Below are positions 1-8,780 of a DNA stretch of 64,000 nt, piece after piece. The notes under the pieces were generated by a model. It saw only the letters and a program-made list of their open reading frames with translations. It ran no database searches and had not been told where the DNA came from. Position numbers and translations under genes: made by a program. Numbering within the stretch: the first letter of the stretch is position 1; each line of letters opens with the position of its first letter. The DNA is from Streptomyces sp. NBC_01445 (lineage in GTDB: Bacteria > Actinomycetota > Actinomycetes > Streptomycetales > Streptomycetaceae), in contig NZ_CP109485.1 in the NCBI RefSeq assembly GCF_035918235.1, forward strand, positions 7,169,001 through 7,233,000, in the 5' to 3' direction.

Positions 1-521
1 ACGGTCACGAGGAACGTCGCGAACAGGGACGTCACGAGGAGTCCGCCGACCCCGACCACGGCCGCGAGCTTCGGGTTCGAGCGGTCCCCCTTCGCGTAGA
101 ACTCCCGCCGCCCGAGCAGCAGCGCGGCGACGAACGCGGCGGTCAGGACGACCGAGATCCAGTTCTGCGCGTAGCGGCGCACCTCGGGGAAGAACATCAC
201 GAGGATGAACAGGAGCAGGAACAGCCCGCTGAGCACGAGGTTGAGGATCCACGCGGCGCGCTTGCGGCGGCGCATCGTGATCGCCAGGAACCAGGTGAAG
301 ACCCCGGACGCGAAGCCGGCCGTCAGCAGGTACGGGGTGAAGTAGTCGTTGGTGTTGTGCCGTTGCAGGTCCTGGCCGAGGGAGACCCAGACCGCGCTCA
401 GGAAGTTGATGAACGTGACGACGCGCAGGTACCAGACGGTGAAGGCGGCCGCCCGTTTCGTGGTGGGAGTGGAGGTGTGGGTGCGGCGCGCGGGTGGCGA
501 GGTCGTCTGGTCAGCTGCCAT
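1..521 (-). CDS. Multi-pass membrane protein, probable N-terminus of a phosphatidylglycerol lysyltransferase-domain protein (3' partial)
   Basis: The 173 visible residues begin MAADQTTSPPARR, with a basic cytoplasmic N-terminus followed by about five hydrophobic segments (roughly residues 26-46, 62-82, 90-112, 120-137 and 152-172) separated by short Arg/Lys-rich loops. The motif WVSLGQDLQRHN in the first loop is familiar from the membrane part of Streptomyces proteins whose C-terminus is a DUF2156 lysyl-phosphatidylglycerol synthase domain. That domain would lie outside the window, so the enzymatic call is inference. Such enzymes would modify anionic lipids and alter cationic peptide resistance. 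The ATG at 521 has no clear ribosome binding site. It reads in the same direction as cobT, about 120 bases downstream of it. Confidence 0.7.
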   Translation of the reverse strand, partial: MAADQTTSPPARRTHTSTPTTKRAAAFTVWYLRVVTFINFLSAVWVSLGQDLQRHNTNDYFTPYLLTAGFASGVFTWFLAITMRRRKRAAWILNLVLSGLFLLLFILVMFFPEVRRYAQNWISVVLTAAFVAALLLGRREFYAKGDRSNPKLAAVVGVGGLLVTSLFATFLVT

Positions 522-643
522 AAGCAGGGAGCATATGGGGCATTTCAGGCTATCTGGGTCGAGCATCGCCGGGACGTGAAACGGCGGGTCGCGGCGGGGC
601 CGAAGCCTGCCGTGACCCGCCGTCAAGCAGCGTGCCGCGTGCC

Positions 644-1759
644 CTACTCGGTCGCGTCGGCCGTCTCCGGCTCCTCGGTGGCCGCCTCGGTGACCTGCGG
701 CTCGTCGGCGGCCTGCGGGGCCTCCGGCAGCTCCGCGGCCAGCGCCGCGGCGGCCTGCACCAGCGGCAGCGCGAGCAGCGCCCCCGCTCCCTCGCCCACC
801 GTCACGCCCTGGTCGAGCAGCGGCTCCATCGCCATCCGGTCCAGCGCCTTCGCCTGCGCGGGCTCCCCGCTCGCCTGGCCGGCCAGCCACCAGTCCGGCG
901 CCCGGAACGCGATCCGCTGCCCGACGAGCGCGCACGCCGCCGACACGACGCCGTCCAGGATCACCGGCGTACGCCGCACCGCGCTCTGCAGCAGGAACCC
1001 GGTCGCGGCGGCGAGGTCCGCGCCGCCCACCGCGCCGAGCAGCGCCAGCTGGTCGCCGAGTACGGGCCTGGCCCGCCGCAGGGCGTCCCGCACGGCCGCG
1101 CACTTGCGCATCCACGCCAGGTCGTCGATCGGCGAGCCGCCGCGCCCGGTCACCACGGACGCGTCCGTCCCGCACAGCGCCGCGATCAGCGTCGCGGCCG
1201 CCGTCGTCCCGCCCACGCTGAGATCGCCGAGCACCACCAGATCCGTGCCGGAGTCCGCCTCCTCGTCGGCGACGGCCATGCCCGCGCGGAACGCGGCCTC
1301 CGCCTCCTCGGGCGTCAGCGCGTCCTCGATGTCGATGCGCCCGGACGACCTGCGCACCCGGTGCCGTACGACCTCGGCGGGCAGCTCGCCGGGCTCGCAG
1401 TCCAGCGACATGTCGACGATCCGTACCGGAACGCCCTGGCGCCGCGCGAGGATCGCGGACGCGCTCCCGCCCTCGACGGCCTGGCGCACCAGCTCCGCGG
1501 CACTGCCCGCGGGCCGCGCCGACACCCCGAGTTCCGCGATCCCGTGGTCACCCGCGAACAGCACCACGCGCGGGCGCTCCAGCGGCTTGACCGGCACCGC
1601 GGCCTGAGCGGCGGACAGCCACTCGCCCAGCTCGTCGAGGCGGCCGAGCGCGCCGGGCGGCACCGCGAAGCGGGCACGGCGTTCCTCGGCGTCGCGGCGC
1701 GTCCCGCCGTCGGGGCGCTCGATCAGATCGGTGAAGTCGTCGAGATTCAGCGAGCTCAT
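644..1759 (-). CDS. cobT: Nicotinate-nucleotide--dimethylbenzimidazole phosphoribosyltransferase CobT
   Basis: This 371-residue protein makes alpha-ribazole phosphate from nicotinate mononucleotide and 5,6-dimethylbenzimidazole, for the lower ligand of cobalamin. Family landmarks are visible in order: PPGALGRLDEL near residue 34, FAGDHGIAE near 67, a Gly-rich GDLSVGGTTAAA segment, ILDGVVSAA, and near the end GVTVGEGAGA, whose Glu corresponds to the catalytic base of the enterobacterial enzyme. An acidic low-complexity tail follows. No Shine-Dalgarno precedes the ATG, but a TACTGT hexamer lies 7 bases upstream of it, which is the geometry of a leaderless transcript. A second cobalamin gene of the same late pathway lies 1.3 kb away. 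Confidence 0.95.
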   Translation of the reverse strand: MSSLNLDDFTDLIERPDGGTRRDAEERRARFAVPPGALGRLDELGEWLSAAQAAVPVKPLERPRVVLFAGDHGIAELGVSARPAGSAAELVRQAVEGGSASAILARRQGVPVRIVDMSLDCEPGELPAEVVRHRVRRSSGRIDIEDALTPEEAEAAFRAGMAVADEEADSGTDLVVLGDLSVGGTTAAATLIAALCGTDASVVTGRGGSPIDDLAWMRKCAAVRDALRRARPVLGDQLALLGAVGGADLAAATGFLLQSAVRRTPVILDGVVSAACALVGQRIAFRAPDWWLAGQASGEPAQAKALDRMAMEPLLDQGVTVGEGAGALLALPLVQAAAALAAELPEAPQAADEPQVTEAATEEPETADATE

Positions 1760-1942
1760 TCGCCGAACAGTACCGGCCGTTCCCCGACGTGGCGCATGAC
1801 GTGGTGTTACGCCATGCGATGCATCGGATCCGCAACGTCATTGCGGGTCTCTCCGTGATCCTTTACGTTCCAGGATGCCCCGGATTGTCGTGTCGCCCCA
1901 GGGTGGTGTGGCGCCCCTCGGACCGTCCCACAGGAGTTCGTG

Positions 1943-3043
1943 ATGACCCCCACGACCGAGGCCGTCGCCGAGCGGCGGCCCGCCTATCTCACCGAACTCG
2001 CCCAGGGCACCGACCGGTTCCACGAGCCGCGCAGGACCGACTGCCCCTGGTGCGGCTCCAGCCGGCTGCGCACCCGGCTGCGGACCACCGACCTCCTCCA
2101 GCACAAGCCCGGCAGCTTCGTCGTCGACCAGTGCCGCGCCTGCTCGCACTCCTTCCAGAACCCGCGCCTGACCCCCGAAGGACTGGCCTTCTACTACCGG
2201 GACTTCTACGACGGGCTCAACGCCGGCCACTCCGCCAGACTCCTGAAGGCCCAGCACTCGGCGCGGCACTCGGCCCGCCGCCACCGCGCCGCCGCCCGCA
2301 CCCTGCTGGCCCTCGTCGAGCCGGAGAGCTGGCTGGACGTCGCCACCGGGCAGGGCCACTTCCCGGCGGCCGCCAAAGAGGTCCACCCGTACACCGCCTT
2401 CGACGGGCTCGACGCCTCAGCCGCCGTCGAGGAGGGCCGCAGGGCCGGCCGCGTCGAGGAGGCCCACCGCGGCACCCTCACCGAGCTCGCCCCCGCGCTC
2501 GCGGGACGCTACGACGCGCTGAGCATGTTCCACTACCTGGAGCACGCCACAGACCCGCGCGACGAACTCAAGGCCGCCCGCACCGTCCTGCGTCCCGGCG
2601 GCCACCTCCTCATCGAGGTCCCCGACCCCGAGAGCCGCTACGCGAAGCTGCTCGGCAAGTGGTGGGTGTCGTACTTCCAGCCCCAGCACCTGCACCTCAT
2701 CCCGATGGACAACCTCCGCCGCGAGCTGGAGCGCCTCGGCTACACCGTCGTCGCGACCGACCGCCGCGAGGCGCACGTCCCGCTCGACCTCACCGCCGGG
2801 CTCGCCCTGTTCCTCGGCCACTGGCTGCCGAGCGCCGACGCCCCCTGGCGCAGCAAGGCCCCGACCCCGCTCCAGCGCGGGCTCCGCACGGCCCTGACGT
2901 ACGCCGCCGTGCCCCTCGTCGCCGCGGCCTACGCGGCGGACCAGCTGCTCGCCCCGCTCGCGGGCCGCACCCGCTTCTCCAACGCCTACCGGATCGTCGC
3001 CCGCAAGAACACCGCTGGGCCTGGCAGGGACCCGCGGCCCTGA
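1943..3043 (+). CDS. Class I SAM-dependent methyltransferase with N-terminal zinc-ribbon-like motif
   Basis: This is a 366-residue cytoplasmic protein. Near residues 34-60 it has two Cys pairs (CPWC and CRAC), suggesting a small zinc-binding module like that of Methyltransf_23-type enzymes. The SAM-binding fold follows, with motif I WLDVATGQGHFP and the later MFHYLEHATDP and LRPGGHLLIEVPDPES segments. I chose the ATG at 1943 over the GTG at 1940 because AGGAG sits 6 bases upstream of the ATG. The substrate is unknown; similar enzymes act on sugars or lipids. The gene is divergent from cobT and convergent with the cobU-type gene, so context does not settle its role. Confidence 0.85.
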   Translation: MTPTTEAVAERRPAYLTELAQGTDRFHEPRRTDCPWCGSSRLRTRLRTTDLLQHKPGSFVVDQCRACSHSFQNPRLTPEGLAFYYRDFYDGLNAGHSARLLKAQHSARHSARRHRAAARTLLALVEPESWLDVATGQGHFPAAAKEVHPYTAFDGLDASAAVEEGRRAGRVEEAHRGTLTELAPALAGRYDALSMFHYLEHATDPRDELKAARTVLRPGGHLLIEVPDPESRYAKLLGKWWVSYFQPQHLHLIPMDNLRRELERLGYTVVATDRREAHVPLDLTAGLALFLGHWLPSADAPWRSKAPTPLQRGLRTALTYAAVPLVAAAYAADQLLAPLAGRTRFSNAYRIVARKNTAGPGRDPRP

Positions 3044-3079
3044 CCGAACCCTGCCTGAACCCCGACCGATCGCCCCGCG

Positions 3080-4282
3080 TCAGCCGCGCAGCACCAGCAC
3101 CTGCCCGGCCACCACGAGCAGTACCTGTTCGCACTCGGCCGCGAACGCCGTGTTCAGGCGCCCCAGTTCGTCCCGGTAGCGGCGGCCCGACGCCGTGGCC
3201 GGGACGATCCCGGAACCCACCTCGTTCGACACGGCGACCACCGTGCGCCGGGTGTTCCGCACGGCCTCCGTCAGCGCCGCGACCTTCTCCCGCAGCGCCC
3301 GCTCCCCGCCGCCCGCCCACTCCGCGTCGTCCCAGGCCTGCACCTCGTCCATGGCGTACGTCAGCCACAGCGACAGGCAGTCGATGAGCAGCGGAGGCCC
3401 GTCCTGCGCGAGGAGCGGCACGAGGTCGCAGGTCTCCGTCGTGTTCCAGGAGCCCGGGCGCCGCTCACGGTGCAGCGCCACCCGCTGCGACCACTCGGTG
3501 TCCCCGCCCCGCGTGCCGCCCGTCGCCACGTACAGCACGCCCGGGAACGCCTCCAGGCGCCGCTCGGCCTCGACCGACTTCCCCGACCTGGCCCCGCCGA
3601 GGACCAGCGTCCTGCGCGGCACGTCCGGCACGTCCTCGTACGCCCCCACGACGAGCGTCGTCCCGTCCGGCACGGCCCGCGCGCCCGCCGCCGCGAGACG
3701 GCGCGTCAGCTCGGGCCCCGGCGGCACGTCGTGGTCGATGTGGACCGCGAGCACATCGGTCGTCGCGCCGATCGCGCCCACGGCCCGCAGCCTCGCCGCC
3801 GCGTCGGGGCGGTCCACGATGTCGGCGAGCACCATCTCGTACGGCCGCTCGGCCTCCTCGAAGCCCGCGGGCGCCGCGCCCGGCGGCAGGTACAGCAGCC
3901 GCTCGCCGTCCGGTCCGGTCACCTCGTAGCCCGTCCCCGGCGAGTCCGTCGGCAGGGCCCGCACCCGGTGCCCGGTCAGCAGCGCCAGCTCGCTCCCGTC
4001 CGGCACCCGGACCGGTGACACGAGCCCCGCAGGCACCTCGACGGGCGGCCCGTCGTGCGGATGCGAGAGCAGCACCTGCCGTACACCGCTGAGGCTGTGC
4101 CCCGAGCGGGCGGCGGCGAACGCCGCCCCCGGCGTGAGGTCGAGCAGCAGCGTGCCGTCGATCAGGAGCGCGGTCGCGGCACGCGCGCCACCCGGCCCGA
4201 GGGCGGTGGCGCAGGCCGCGCAGGGGCAGTCCGGGCGGGGCAGTCCGGTGGGGGCGCCGGTGCCGAGCAGAGTGAGTTCCAC
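3080..4282 (-). CDS. cobU: Bifunctional adenosylcobinamide kinase / guanylyltransferase (CobU/CobP type) with N-terminal metallo-beta-lactamase-like domain
   Basis: The C-terminal ~170 residues carry the CobU signature: P-loop TLVLGGARSGKSVEAE, WSQRVALHRERRP with the guanylylated-His region, IDCLSLWLTYAMDE and AVSNEVGSGIVP. This part phosphorylates adenosylcobinamide and then transfers GMP to give AdoCbi-GDP. The first ~225 residues (VELTLLGTGAPTG, later SHPHDGPPVE and HIDHDVPPG) look like a metallo-beta-lactamase fold with incomplete metal motifs, a fusion seen in Streptomyces. I place the start at GTG 4282 because GGGAGG lies 8 bases upstream; longer readings would run across the divergent small gene at 4383. 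Predicted length is 400 residues. It acts with CobT in nucleotide-loop assembly. Confidence 0.9.
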   Translation of the reverse strand: MELTLLGTGAPTGLPRPDCPCAACATALGPGGARAATALLIDGTLLLDLTPGAAFAAARSGHSLSGVRQVLLSHPHDGPPVEVPAGLVSPVRVPDGSELALLTGHRVRALPTDSPGTGYEVTGPDGERLLYLPPGAAPAGFEEAERPYEMVLADIVDRPDAAARLRAVGAIGATTDVLAVHIDHDVPPGPELTRRLAAAGARAVPDGTTLVVGAYEDVPDVPRRTLVLGGARSGKSVEAERRLEAFPGVLYVATGGTRGGDTEWSQRVALHRERRPGSWNTTETCDLVPLLAQDGPPLLIDCLSLWLTYAMDEVQAWDDAEWAGGGERALREKVAALTEAVRNTRRTVVAVSNEVGSGIVPATASGRRYRDELGRLNTAFAAECEQVLLVVAGQVLVLRG

Positions 4283-4382
4283 GGGAAGATCCTCCCGCGC
4301 CACCGCGAGTGGCGCTCGCCCGGCTAGGCTTCCGGGCAGTAGTGAGACTGTGAGCTGGTCCGTTGACTCCCTGGAGGCTGAC

Positions 4383-4601
4383 ATGGCGGCGTGGACGTGG
4401 AGGTTCGAGAAGTCGGACGGGACGGAGGTCCAGCCGGCGGTGCAGCCCGAGGAGTTCACGACTCAGGGCGACGCGGAGTCGTGGATCGGCGAGTACTGGA
4501 AGGCCCTCGCGGAAGGCGGTGCCGACCAGGTCACCCTCTTCGAGGACGACGCGGTGATCTACGGCCCGATGGGCCTGCACGCGGAGGACGCGCCGGCGTA
4601 G
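4383..4601 (+). CDS. Small acidic conserved hypothetical protein (72 aa)
   Basis: The sequence begins MAAWTWRFEKSDGTEV and is rich in Glu, Asp and Trp, with no membrane segment or Cys motif. GGAGG sits 5 bases before the ATG, codon use is strongly Streptomyces-like, and a strong hairpin follows the stop. These make it a convincing real gene. I do not recognise a function. It is divergent from the cobU-type gene, sharing a 100-base upstream region. Confidence 0.75.
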   Translation: MAAWTWRFEKSDGTEVQPAVQPEEFTTQGDAESWIGEYWKALAEGGADQVTLFEDDAVIYGPMGLHAEDAPA

Positions 4602-4631
4602 GTCCGCAGCTCCTTCTGGAACGCCGAGAAG

Positions 4632-4657
4632 GGCGGCGACCCGCACGGGTCGCCGCC
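4632..4657. terminator. Hairpin terminator between convergent genes
   Basis: A perfect 12-bp inverted repeat (GGCGGCGACCCG / CGGGTCGCCGCC) with a 2-base spacer is followed by TTTCTGTCTT on the plus strand. It ends the small acidic gene and may also serve the convergent protease gene. Confidence 0.75.
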
Positions 4658-4691
4658 TTTCTGTCTTCCGCCGTGTCCCGATACGTCCGTC

Positions 4692-5843
4692 CTACATCTC
4701 GCCGAGTGTGACCTCGGCCGTCTGCGCGGCCCCGTTCCTCAGGTACGCGACCGAGACCTTGTCGCCGGGCTTGCGGGCGGCGAGTTCCTCCGCGAGCGAC
4801 ACCATCGTGTTGACGTCTGTGTCGCCGAACTGGGTGATGACGTCCCCGGACTGGATCCCGGCCTTCTGCGCGGCCCCGCCGTCGTCGACGTCCACGACGG
4901 CGACCCCGTCCGGCTGGTAGGAGCTGCCGAGCACCGTACGGCCCGTGATGCCGAGCGCGGCCCGCCCCGAGTCCGTGACCTTGCCCTTCTTGATGACCTG
5001 GTCGGCGACCGTCGTGACCATGGACGAGGGGATCGCGAACCCGATGCCGGGCGCCGCGCCGCCCCTCATGTTGGGGTCCGTCGCGGCGAGCGTCGGGATG
5101 CCGACGACCTGCCCGTCGAGATTGACGAGGGCGCCGCCACTGTTGCCCGGGTTGATCGCCGCGGACGTCTGCACCATGTTCCCGATGGTGGCGCCGGTCC
5201 CGCCGGCCTCGCGGTTCTCGCTGACGGTCCGCCCGGTCGCCGAGACGATGCCCTGGGTGACGCTGGAGGAGAGGCCGAGCGGCGAGCCCATCGCCAGGGT
5301 GATCTGGCCGACCTCGACCTTGGACGAGTCCGCGAACCTCGCCGGCTTGAGCCCCTCGGCCACCTTGTCCAGCTTGATGACGGCGAGGTCCTGCTCGGGG
5401 TAGGCGTAGACGAGCGTCGCGGTCAGCTCGGTCTCGCTGTTGGACGTGGTCACCTTGAACGTCTTCTCGTTGCCGACCACGTGCGCGTTGGTGACGACGT
5501 GGCCCTTGTCGTCGTAGACGATCCCGGAGCCCTGCTCGGACGAGGCCTGGATCTGGACGACGGACGGCAGGACGTCCTTGATCACCTTCTGGTAGTCGGC
5601 CTGCAGAGCGTTGCCGGAGGCGGGCGCGGCCTGCTCCGTGGTGGCGGACGGCTTCGTCGACGGGTCGGACGGGCCGGAGGAGTCGTCCCCGGAGCAGCCG
5701 CCGACCAGGACCAGCGAGCAGACGACGGCGGTCAGCGGCAGCGCGAGCCGCAGAACGCGGGCACGCCCGCTACGAGTGGGACGGGCACGCGCACGGGAAC
5801 CGGAAAGAGAGCGGGCACGGGAACGGGCACGGAAAGGATCCAT
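4692..5843 (-). CDS. HtrA/DegP-like trypsin-fold serine protease with PDZ domain, predicted lipoprotein
   Basis: This 383-residue exported protease has a very Arg/Ser-rich N-terminus, then a hydrophobic stretch ending in VGGC, a probable lipobox with Cys at about residue 50. An Asp/Ser/Pro-rich linker follows. The catalytic triad is visible: His121 in TNAHVV, Asp152 in EQDLAVI and Ser235 in GNSGGAL. A PDZ domain occupies about residues 295-375 (GVAVVDVDDGGAAQKAG, then DVITQFGDTDV). The family degrades or refolds damaged extracytoplasmic proteins. The window's PspA and RND genes are further envelope functions, but no operon link is evident. Confidence 0.92.
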   Translation of the reverse strand: MDPFRARSRARSLSGSRARARPTRSGRARVLRLALPLTAVVCSLVLVGGCSGDDSSGPSDPSTKPSATTEQAAPASGNALQADYQKVIKDVLPSVVQIQASSEQGSGIVYDDKGHVVTNAHVVGNEKTFKVTTSNSETELTATLVYAYPEQDLAVIKLDKVAEGLKPARFADSSKVEVGQITLAMGSPLGLSSSVTQGIVSATGRTVSENREAGGTGATIGNMVQTSAAINPGNSGGALVNLDGQVVGIPTLAATDPNMRGGAAPGIGFAIPSSMVTTVADQVIKKGKVTDSGRAALGITGRTVLGSSYQPDGVAVVDVDDGGAAQKAGIQSGDVITQFGDTDVNTMVSLAEELAARKPGDKVSVAYLRNGAAQTAEVTLGEM

Positions 5844-5915
5844 GCCCGGATTGTCACTGTCGTCCCGTTGTTCCTGCCTGCGGTGGGCCGCCGAACAGGG
5901 GGCGCGCCGGGGCCG

Positions 5916-6710
5916 TCAGCCGCGCACACCGCACAGGTGCAGCAGCGCCGCCACCCGGCGGTACGGCTCCGTGCGGCCCGCCCGCTCCTCCGCCGCGAGC
6001 AGCGTGTGGAACTCGCCGGGCGGCGGCACCGGCACGTCGTCCCCCGCCGTGTCCGTGAAGACCCGTACCCCGTACCAGGCGTGCAGCGGAGCCCCGATCC
6101 CGGCCAGCGTGGCGGTCAGCGCGCCGAGCCGGTCGGCCCGCACGTCGAGCCCGAGCCGGTTGCGGTACGAGGCCGTGTCGAAGGAGCCGAGCGCCGCCTG
6201 CCAGTCTCCGGCGAGGCCGGGCCGCATGGCGAGCGCGTCACCGTTGCGCACGAGGAGCGAGAGCAGGCCGCCGGGGGCCAGCATCCGCGCCAGGCCCGCG
6301 AGCAGCGCGTCGGGGTCCTCCACGTACATCAGGACCCCGTGGCACAGCACCACGTCGAAGCTGCCGGGCAGGAAGTGCACCCCGGTCTCCCGGCCGTCGC
6401 CCTCCACGAGGCGCACCCGGCCGCGGATGCCCTCGGGCTCCCCGGCGAGCGCGGCCCGTGCCGCGGCGACCATCTCGGGATCCTGCTCGACCCCGGTCAC
6501 CTGATGTCCGGCACGGGCGAGGCGCAGGGCCTGCGTGCCCTGGCCCATGCCGACGTCGAGCACCCGCAGCCGCTGCCCCACGGGGTAACGCGCGGCGAGC
6601 TGCTCGTCGAGCTGCCGTGCCACGAGCTCTTGGCGTACCGCGTTGCGCAGACCGTCGAGCTTGCCGAGCCAGGACGCCGCGGCACCGCCGGAGAAGGCCT
6701 CCGTGCTCAG
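5916..6710 (-). CDS. Class I SAM-dependent methyltransferase (possible CTG start)
   Basis: Motif I is LRVLDVGMGQGTQAL, motif II GVEQDP, and the post-I region has FDVVLCHGVLMYVEDP. These define a Rossmann-fold SAM methyltransferase of unknown substrate. The first standard start codon is GTG 6623. The reading frame stays open for 29 more codons upstream to CTG 6710, which overlaps the upstream gene's TGA in a 1-base-shifted CTGA arrangement and has GGGGAG 5 bases before it. The extra residues (STEAFSGGAAASWLGKL) look like the usual N-terminus of this family. I therefore favour a CTG start giving 264 residues; the safe alternative is 235 residues from 6623. Confidence 0.85.
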   Translation of the reverse strand: MSTEAFSGGAAASWLGKLDGLRNAVRQELVARQLDEQLAARYPVGQRLRVLDVGMGQGTQALRLARAGHQVTGVEQDPEMVAAARAALAGEPEGIRGRVRLVEGDGRETGVHFLPGSFDVVLCHGVLMYVEDPDALLAGLARMLAPGGLLSLLVRNGDALAMRPGLAGDWQAALGSFDTASYRNRLGLDVRADRLGALTATLAGIGAPLHAWYGVRVFTDTAGDDVPVPPPGEFHTLLAAEERAGRTEPYRRVAALLHLCGVRG

Positions 6711-7303
6711 GGCCGCTCCCCGCGCTTGACCTGCGGCTTGGGCAGACGGAGCCGGCGCATCTGGAGCGTGCGCATCAGGGCGTACGCGACGGCGCCCTTC
6801 TTCGGCTCGTTCGGGAACTTCTCGGCCAGGCGCTTCTTCAGGCGGAACGCGGTGACGACCGAGTCGAGCACGATCAGCACGATCACGATGAGCCAGAGCA
6901 GCAGTGCGATGTTCTGCAGGCTGGAGATCCGGACCATGGTCATCACGAGGATGACCACCGCCAGGGGCAGGAAGAACTCGGCGATGCAGAAGCGCGAGTC
7001 GACGAAGTCGCGCGCGAACTTTCGCACCGGACCCTTGTCGCGGGCGGGAAGGTAACGCTCGTCACCGCTGGCGAGCGCCTGGCGCTGCCTCTCCATCGCG
7101 GTGCGGCGCTCCTCGCGCTGCCGCTTCGACGCCTCCTTGCGGGTCGTCGGCGTATTGGCCACGCTGCGGCGCTGGGTCTGGGCCTGGCTGCGCTTGGGCG
7201 TGGGGCGGCCCTTGGGGGCCTGCGGGTCACGGGGCTGCGTGGAGTCGGTCACCGGCGCCTTGGCGGCCTGGGCCTTCTCGTCCTTGGATCGGCTACGGAA
7301 CAC
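6707..7303 (-). CDS. DUF3043 domain membrane protein
   Basis: The 198-residue protein starts VFRSRSKDEKAQ from GTG 7303. The first ~95 residues are a highly charged, Gln/Arg/Pro-rich cytoplasmic region. Two adjacent hydrophobic segments follow at about residues 109-128 and 130-150 (CIAEFFLPLAVVILVM, then NIALLLWLIVIVLIVL), and a basic tail ends in KPQVKRGERP. This is the layout of the actinobacterial DUF3043 family, whose function is unknown. It is translationally coupled to the downstream methyltransferase and divergent from pspA. Confidence 0.88.
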   Translation of the reverse strand: MFRSRSKDEKAQAAKAPVTDSTQPRDPQAPKGRPTPKRSQAQTQRRSVANTPTTRKEASKRQREERRTAMERQRQALASGDERYLPARDKGPVRKFARDFVDSRFCIAEFFLPLAVVILVMTMVRISSLQNIALLLWLIVIVLIVLDSVVTAFRLKKRLAEKFPNEPKKGAVAYALMRTLQMRRLRLPKPQVKRGERP

Positions 7304-7603
7304 AAAACCCAAGGGTACGGGGTGCGGGCGCATGGACCAGAGGCGAGTGGGGAACGATCCGGCAACACCCTGCGTCAGTGTTGCTGAGCGTTCCCGGCAG
7401 CTGCACCGTGTGCCCGTCGATCCGGCCCCCAGGGGGACACCTACTCCCTGCGCCGGAGCGGGACCGTACGCAGTCGTCCTTGGGGATGAGCGCATCCGCA
7501 CCTGAACAGTGCGGTAATAGAGGCAGGACCCGTACTGTGGGTTCTGTCGCAGTGCTGGTGCTGGACGTCTGCTGGATCTGTCAGAAGGGGGCGCGCGAAG
7601 CCC
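7304..7603. other. Divergent intergenic region between the DUF3043 gene and pspA
   Basis: The 300-base gap should hold promoters for both genes. TAATAG at about 7515 is a plausible minus-10 for pspA, but I find no convincing matching minus-35. No riboswitch or strong hairpin is apparent. Confidence 0.4.
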
Positions 7604-8401
7604 ATGAGCGGTGTCATGAAGCGTATGGGGATGATCTTCCGCGCGAAGGCGAACAAGGCCCTTGACCGGGCCGAGGACCCGCGCGAGACCCTCGATTACT
7701 CGTACCAGAAGCAGCTGGAGCTGCTCCAGAAGGTGCGCCGCGGTGTCGCCGACGTGGCGACGTCGCGCAAGCGCCTGGAGCTGCAGCTCAACCAGCTCCA
7801 GAACCAGTCGTCCAAGCTGGAGGACCAGGGCCGCAAGGCGCTCGCGCTCGGCCGCGAGGACCTGGCCCGCGAGGCGCTCTCGCGCCGGGCCGCCCTCCAG
7901 CAGCAGGTCACCGACCTGGAGACGCAGCACCAGACCCTCCAGGGCGAGGAGGAGAAGCTCACCCTCGCGGCGCAGCGCCTCCAGGCCAAGGTCGACGCCT
8001 TCCGTACGAAGAAGGAGACGATCAAGGCGACCTACACGGCGGCCCAGGCGCAGACCCGGATCGGCGAGGCCTTCTCCGGCATCTCCGAGGAGATGGGCGA
8101 CGTGGGCATGGCCATCCAGCGTGCCGAGGACAAGACGGCGCAGCTCCAGGCCCGGGCCGGCGCGATCGACGAACTGCTTGCCTCCGGCGCCCTCGACGAC
8201 CAGTCCGGCCTCGCCAAGGACGACATCCAGAGCGAGCTGGACCGCCTCTCCGGTGGTACGGATGTAGAGCTGGAACTCCAGCGGATGAAGGCCGAGCTGT
8301 CGGGCGGTTCCTCCTCCTCGCAGCAGGCCATCGAGGGCGGGCAGGGCCAGCAGTCGCCGACCCAGACGCCGCAGGACACCCCGCGCTTCGACAAGCAGTA
8401 G
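7604..8401 (+). CDS. pspA: PspA/IM30 family envelope-stress protein
   Basis: The 265-residue protein starts MSGVMKRMGMIFRAK and is almost entirely long amphipathic helix and coiled coil from about residue 25 to 225 (ESCRT-III-like PspA fold), with a Gly/Ser/Gln-rich tail. PspA binds and stabilises stressed cytoplasmic membranes from the inner face. The N-terminal amphipathic helix typical of membrane contact is present. The next gene, 21 bases on, is its usual actinobacterial partner pspAA, so the two are probably co-transcribed. The ATG has a purine-rich AAGGGGG rather far upstream; the internal ATG at 7616 is an alternative start. Confidence 0.95.
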   Translation: MSGVMKRMGMIFRAKANKALDRAEDPRETLDYSYQKQLELLQKVRRGVADVATSRKRLELQLNQLQNQSSKLEDQGRKALALGREDLAREALSRRAALQQQVTDLETQHQTLQGEEEKLTLAAQRLQAKVDAFRTKKETIKATYTAAQAQTRIGEAFSGISEEMGDVGMAIQRAEDKTAQLQARAGAIDELLASGALDDQSGLAKDDIQSELDRLSGGTDVELELQRMKAELSGGSSSSQQAIEGGQGQQSPTQTPQDTPRFDKQ

Positions 8402-8422
8402 TCCCACGCCGAGGAGGGCGTC

Positions 8423-8701
8423 ATGATCGTACGGATCATGGGGGAGGGGCAGGTGGAGCTGGCCGACAGCCACTTCACCGAGCTCAACAAGCTCGACAAC
8501 GAGCTCCTGGCCGAGATGGAGAACGGGGACGGTCCCGCTTTCCGCCGCACGCTCAACGCCCTGCTCGAAACGGTCCGCTCTCTCGGCAACCCTCTGCCCG
8601 ACGCGTCCCTGGAACCCTCGGAACTCATCCTTCCGTCCCCGGACGCGACCCTGGAAGAGGTCCGGGAGATGCTGAGCGACGACGGTCTGATCCCTGGCTG
8701 A
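8423..8701 (+). CDS. pspAA: PspA-associated protein PspAA
   Basis: This 92-residue protein starts MIVRIMGEGQVEL and has the compact beta-rich N-terminus and acidic C-terminal helix (TLEEVREMLSDDG) of PspAA. It is recognised mainly from sequence plus its position immediately after pspA. It probably modulates PspA membrane activity. A GAGGAGGG site precedes the ATG. A weak imperfect hairpin follows at about 8712-8740. Confidence 0.88.
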   Translation: MIVRIMGEGQVELADSHFTELNKLDNELLAEMENGDGPAFRRTLNALLETVRSLGNPLPDASLEPSELILPSPDATLEEVREMLSDDGLIPG

Positions 8702-8780
8702 GCCGTCGCGGGCGGTACGCGGCCTGCCGCGCGTACCGCATCTGGACGGGCGTGCCGCGCACGGACGAGGGGGCGATACC

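Noticed and set aside
4283..4459. N-terminal extension of the cobU-type gene to 4459
   Set aside because: It would cover the divergent small gene at 4383, and GTG 4282 has a strong ribosome binding site at the family-like start VELTLLGTG.
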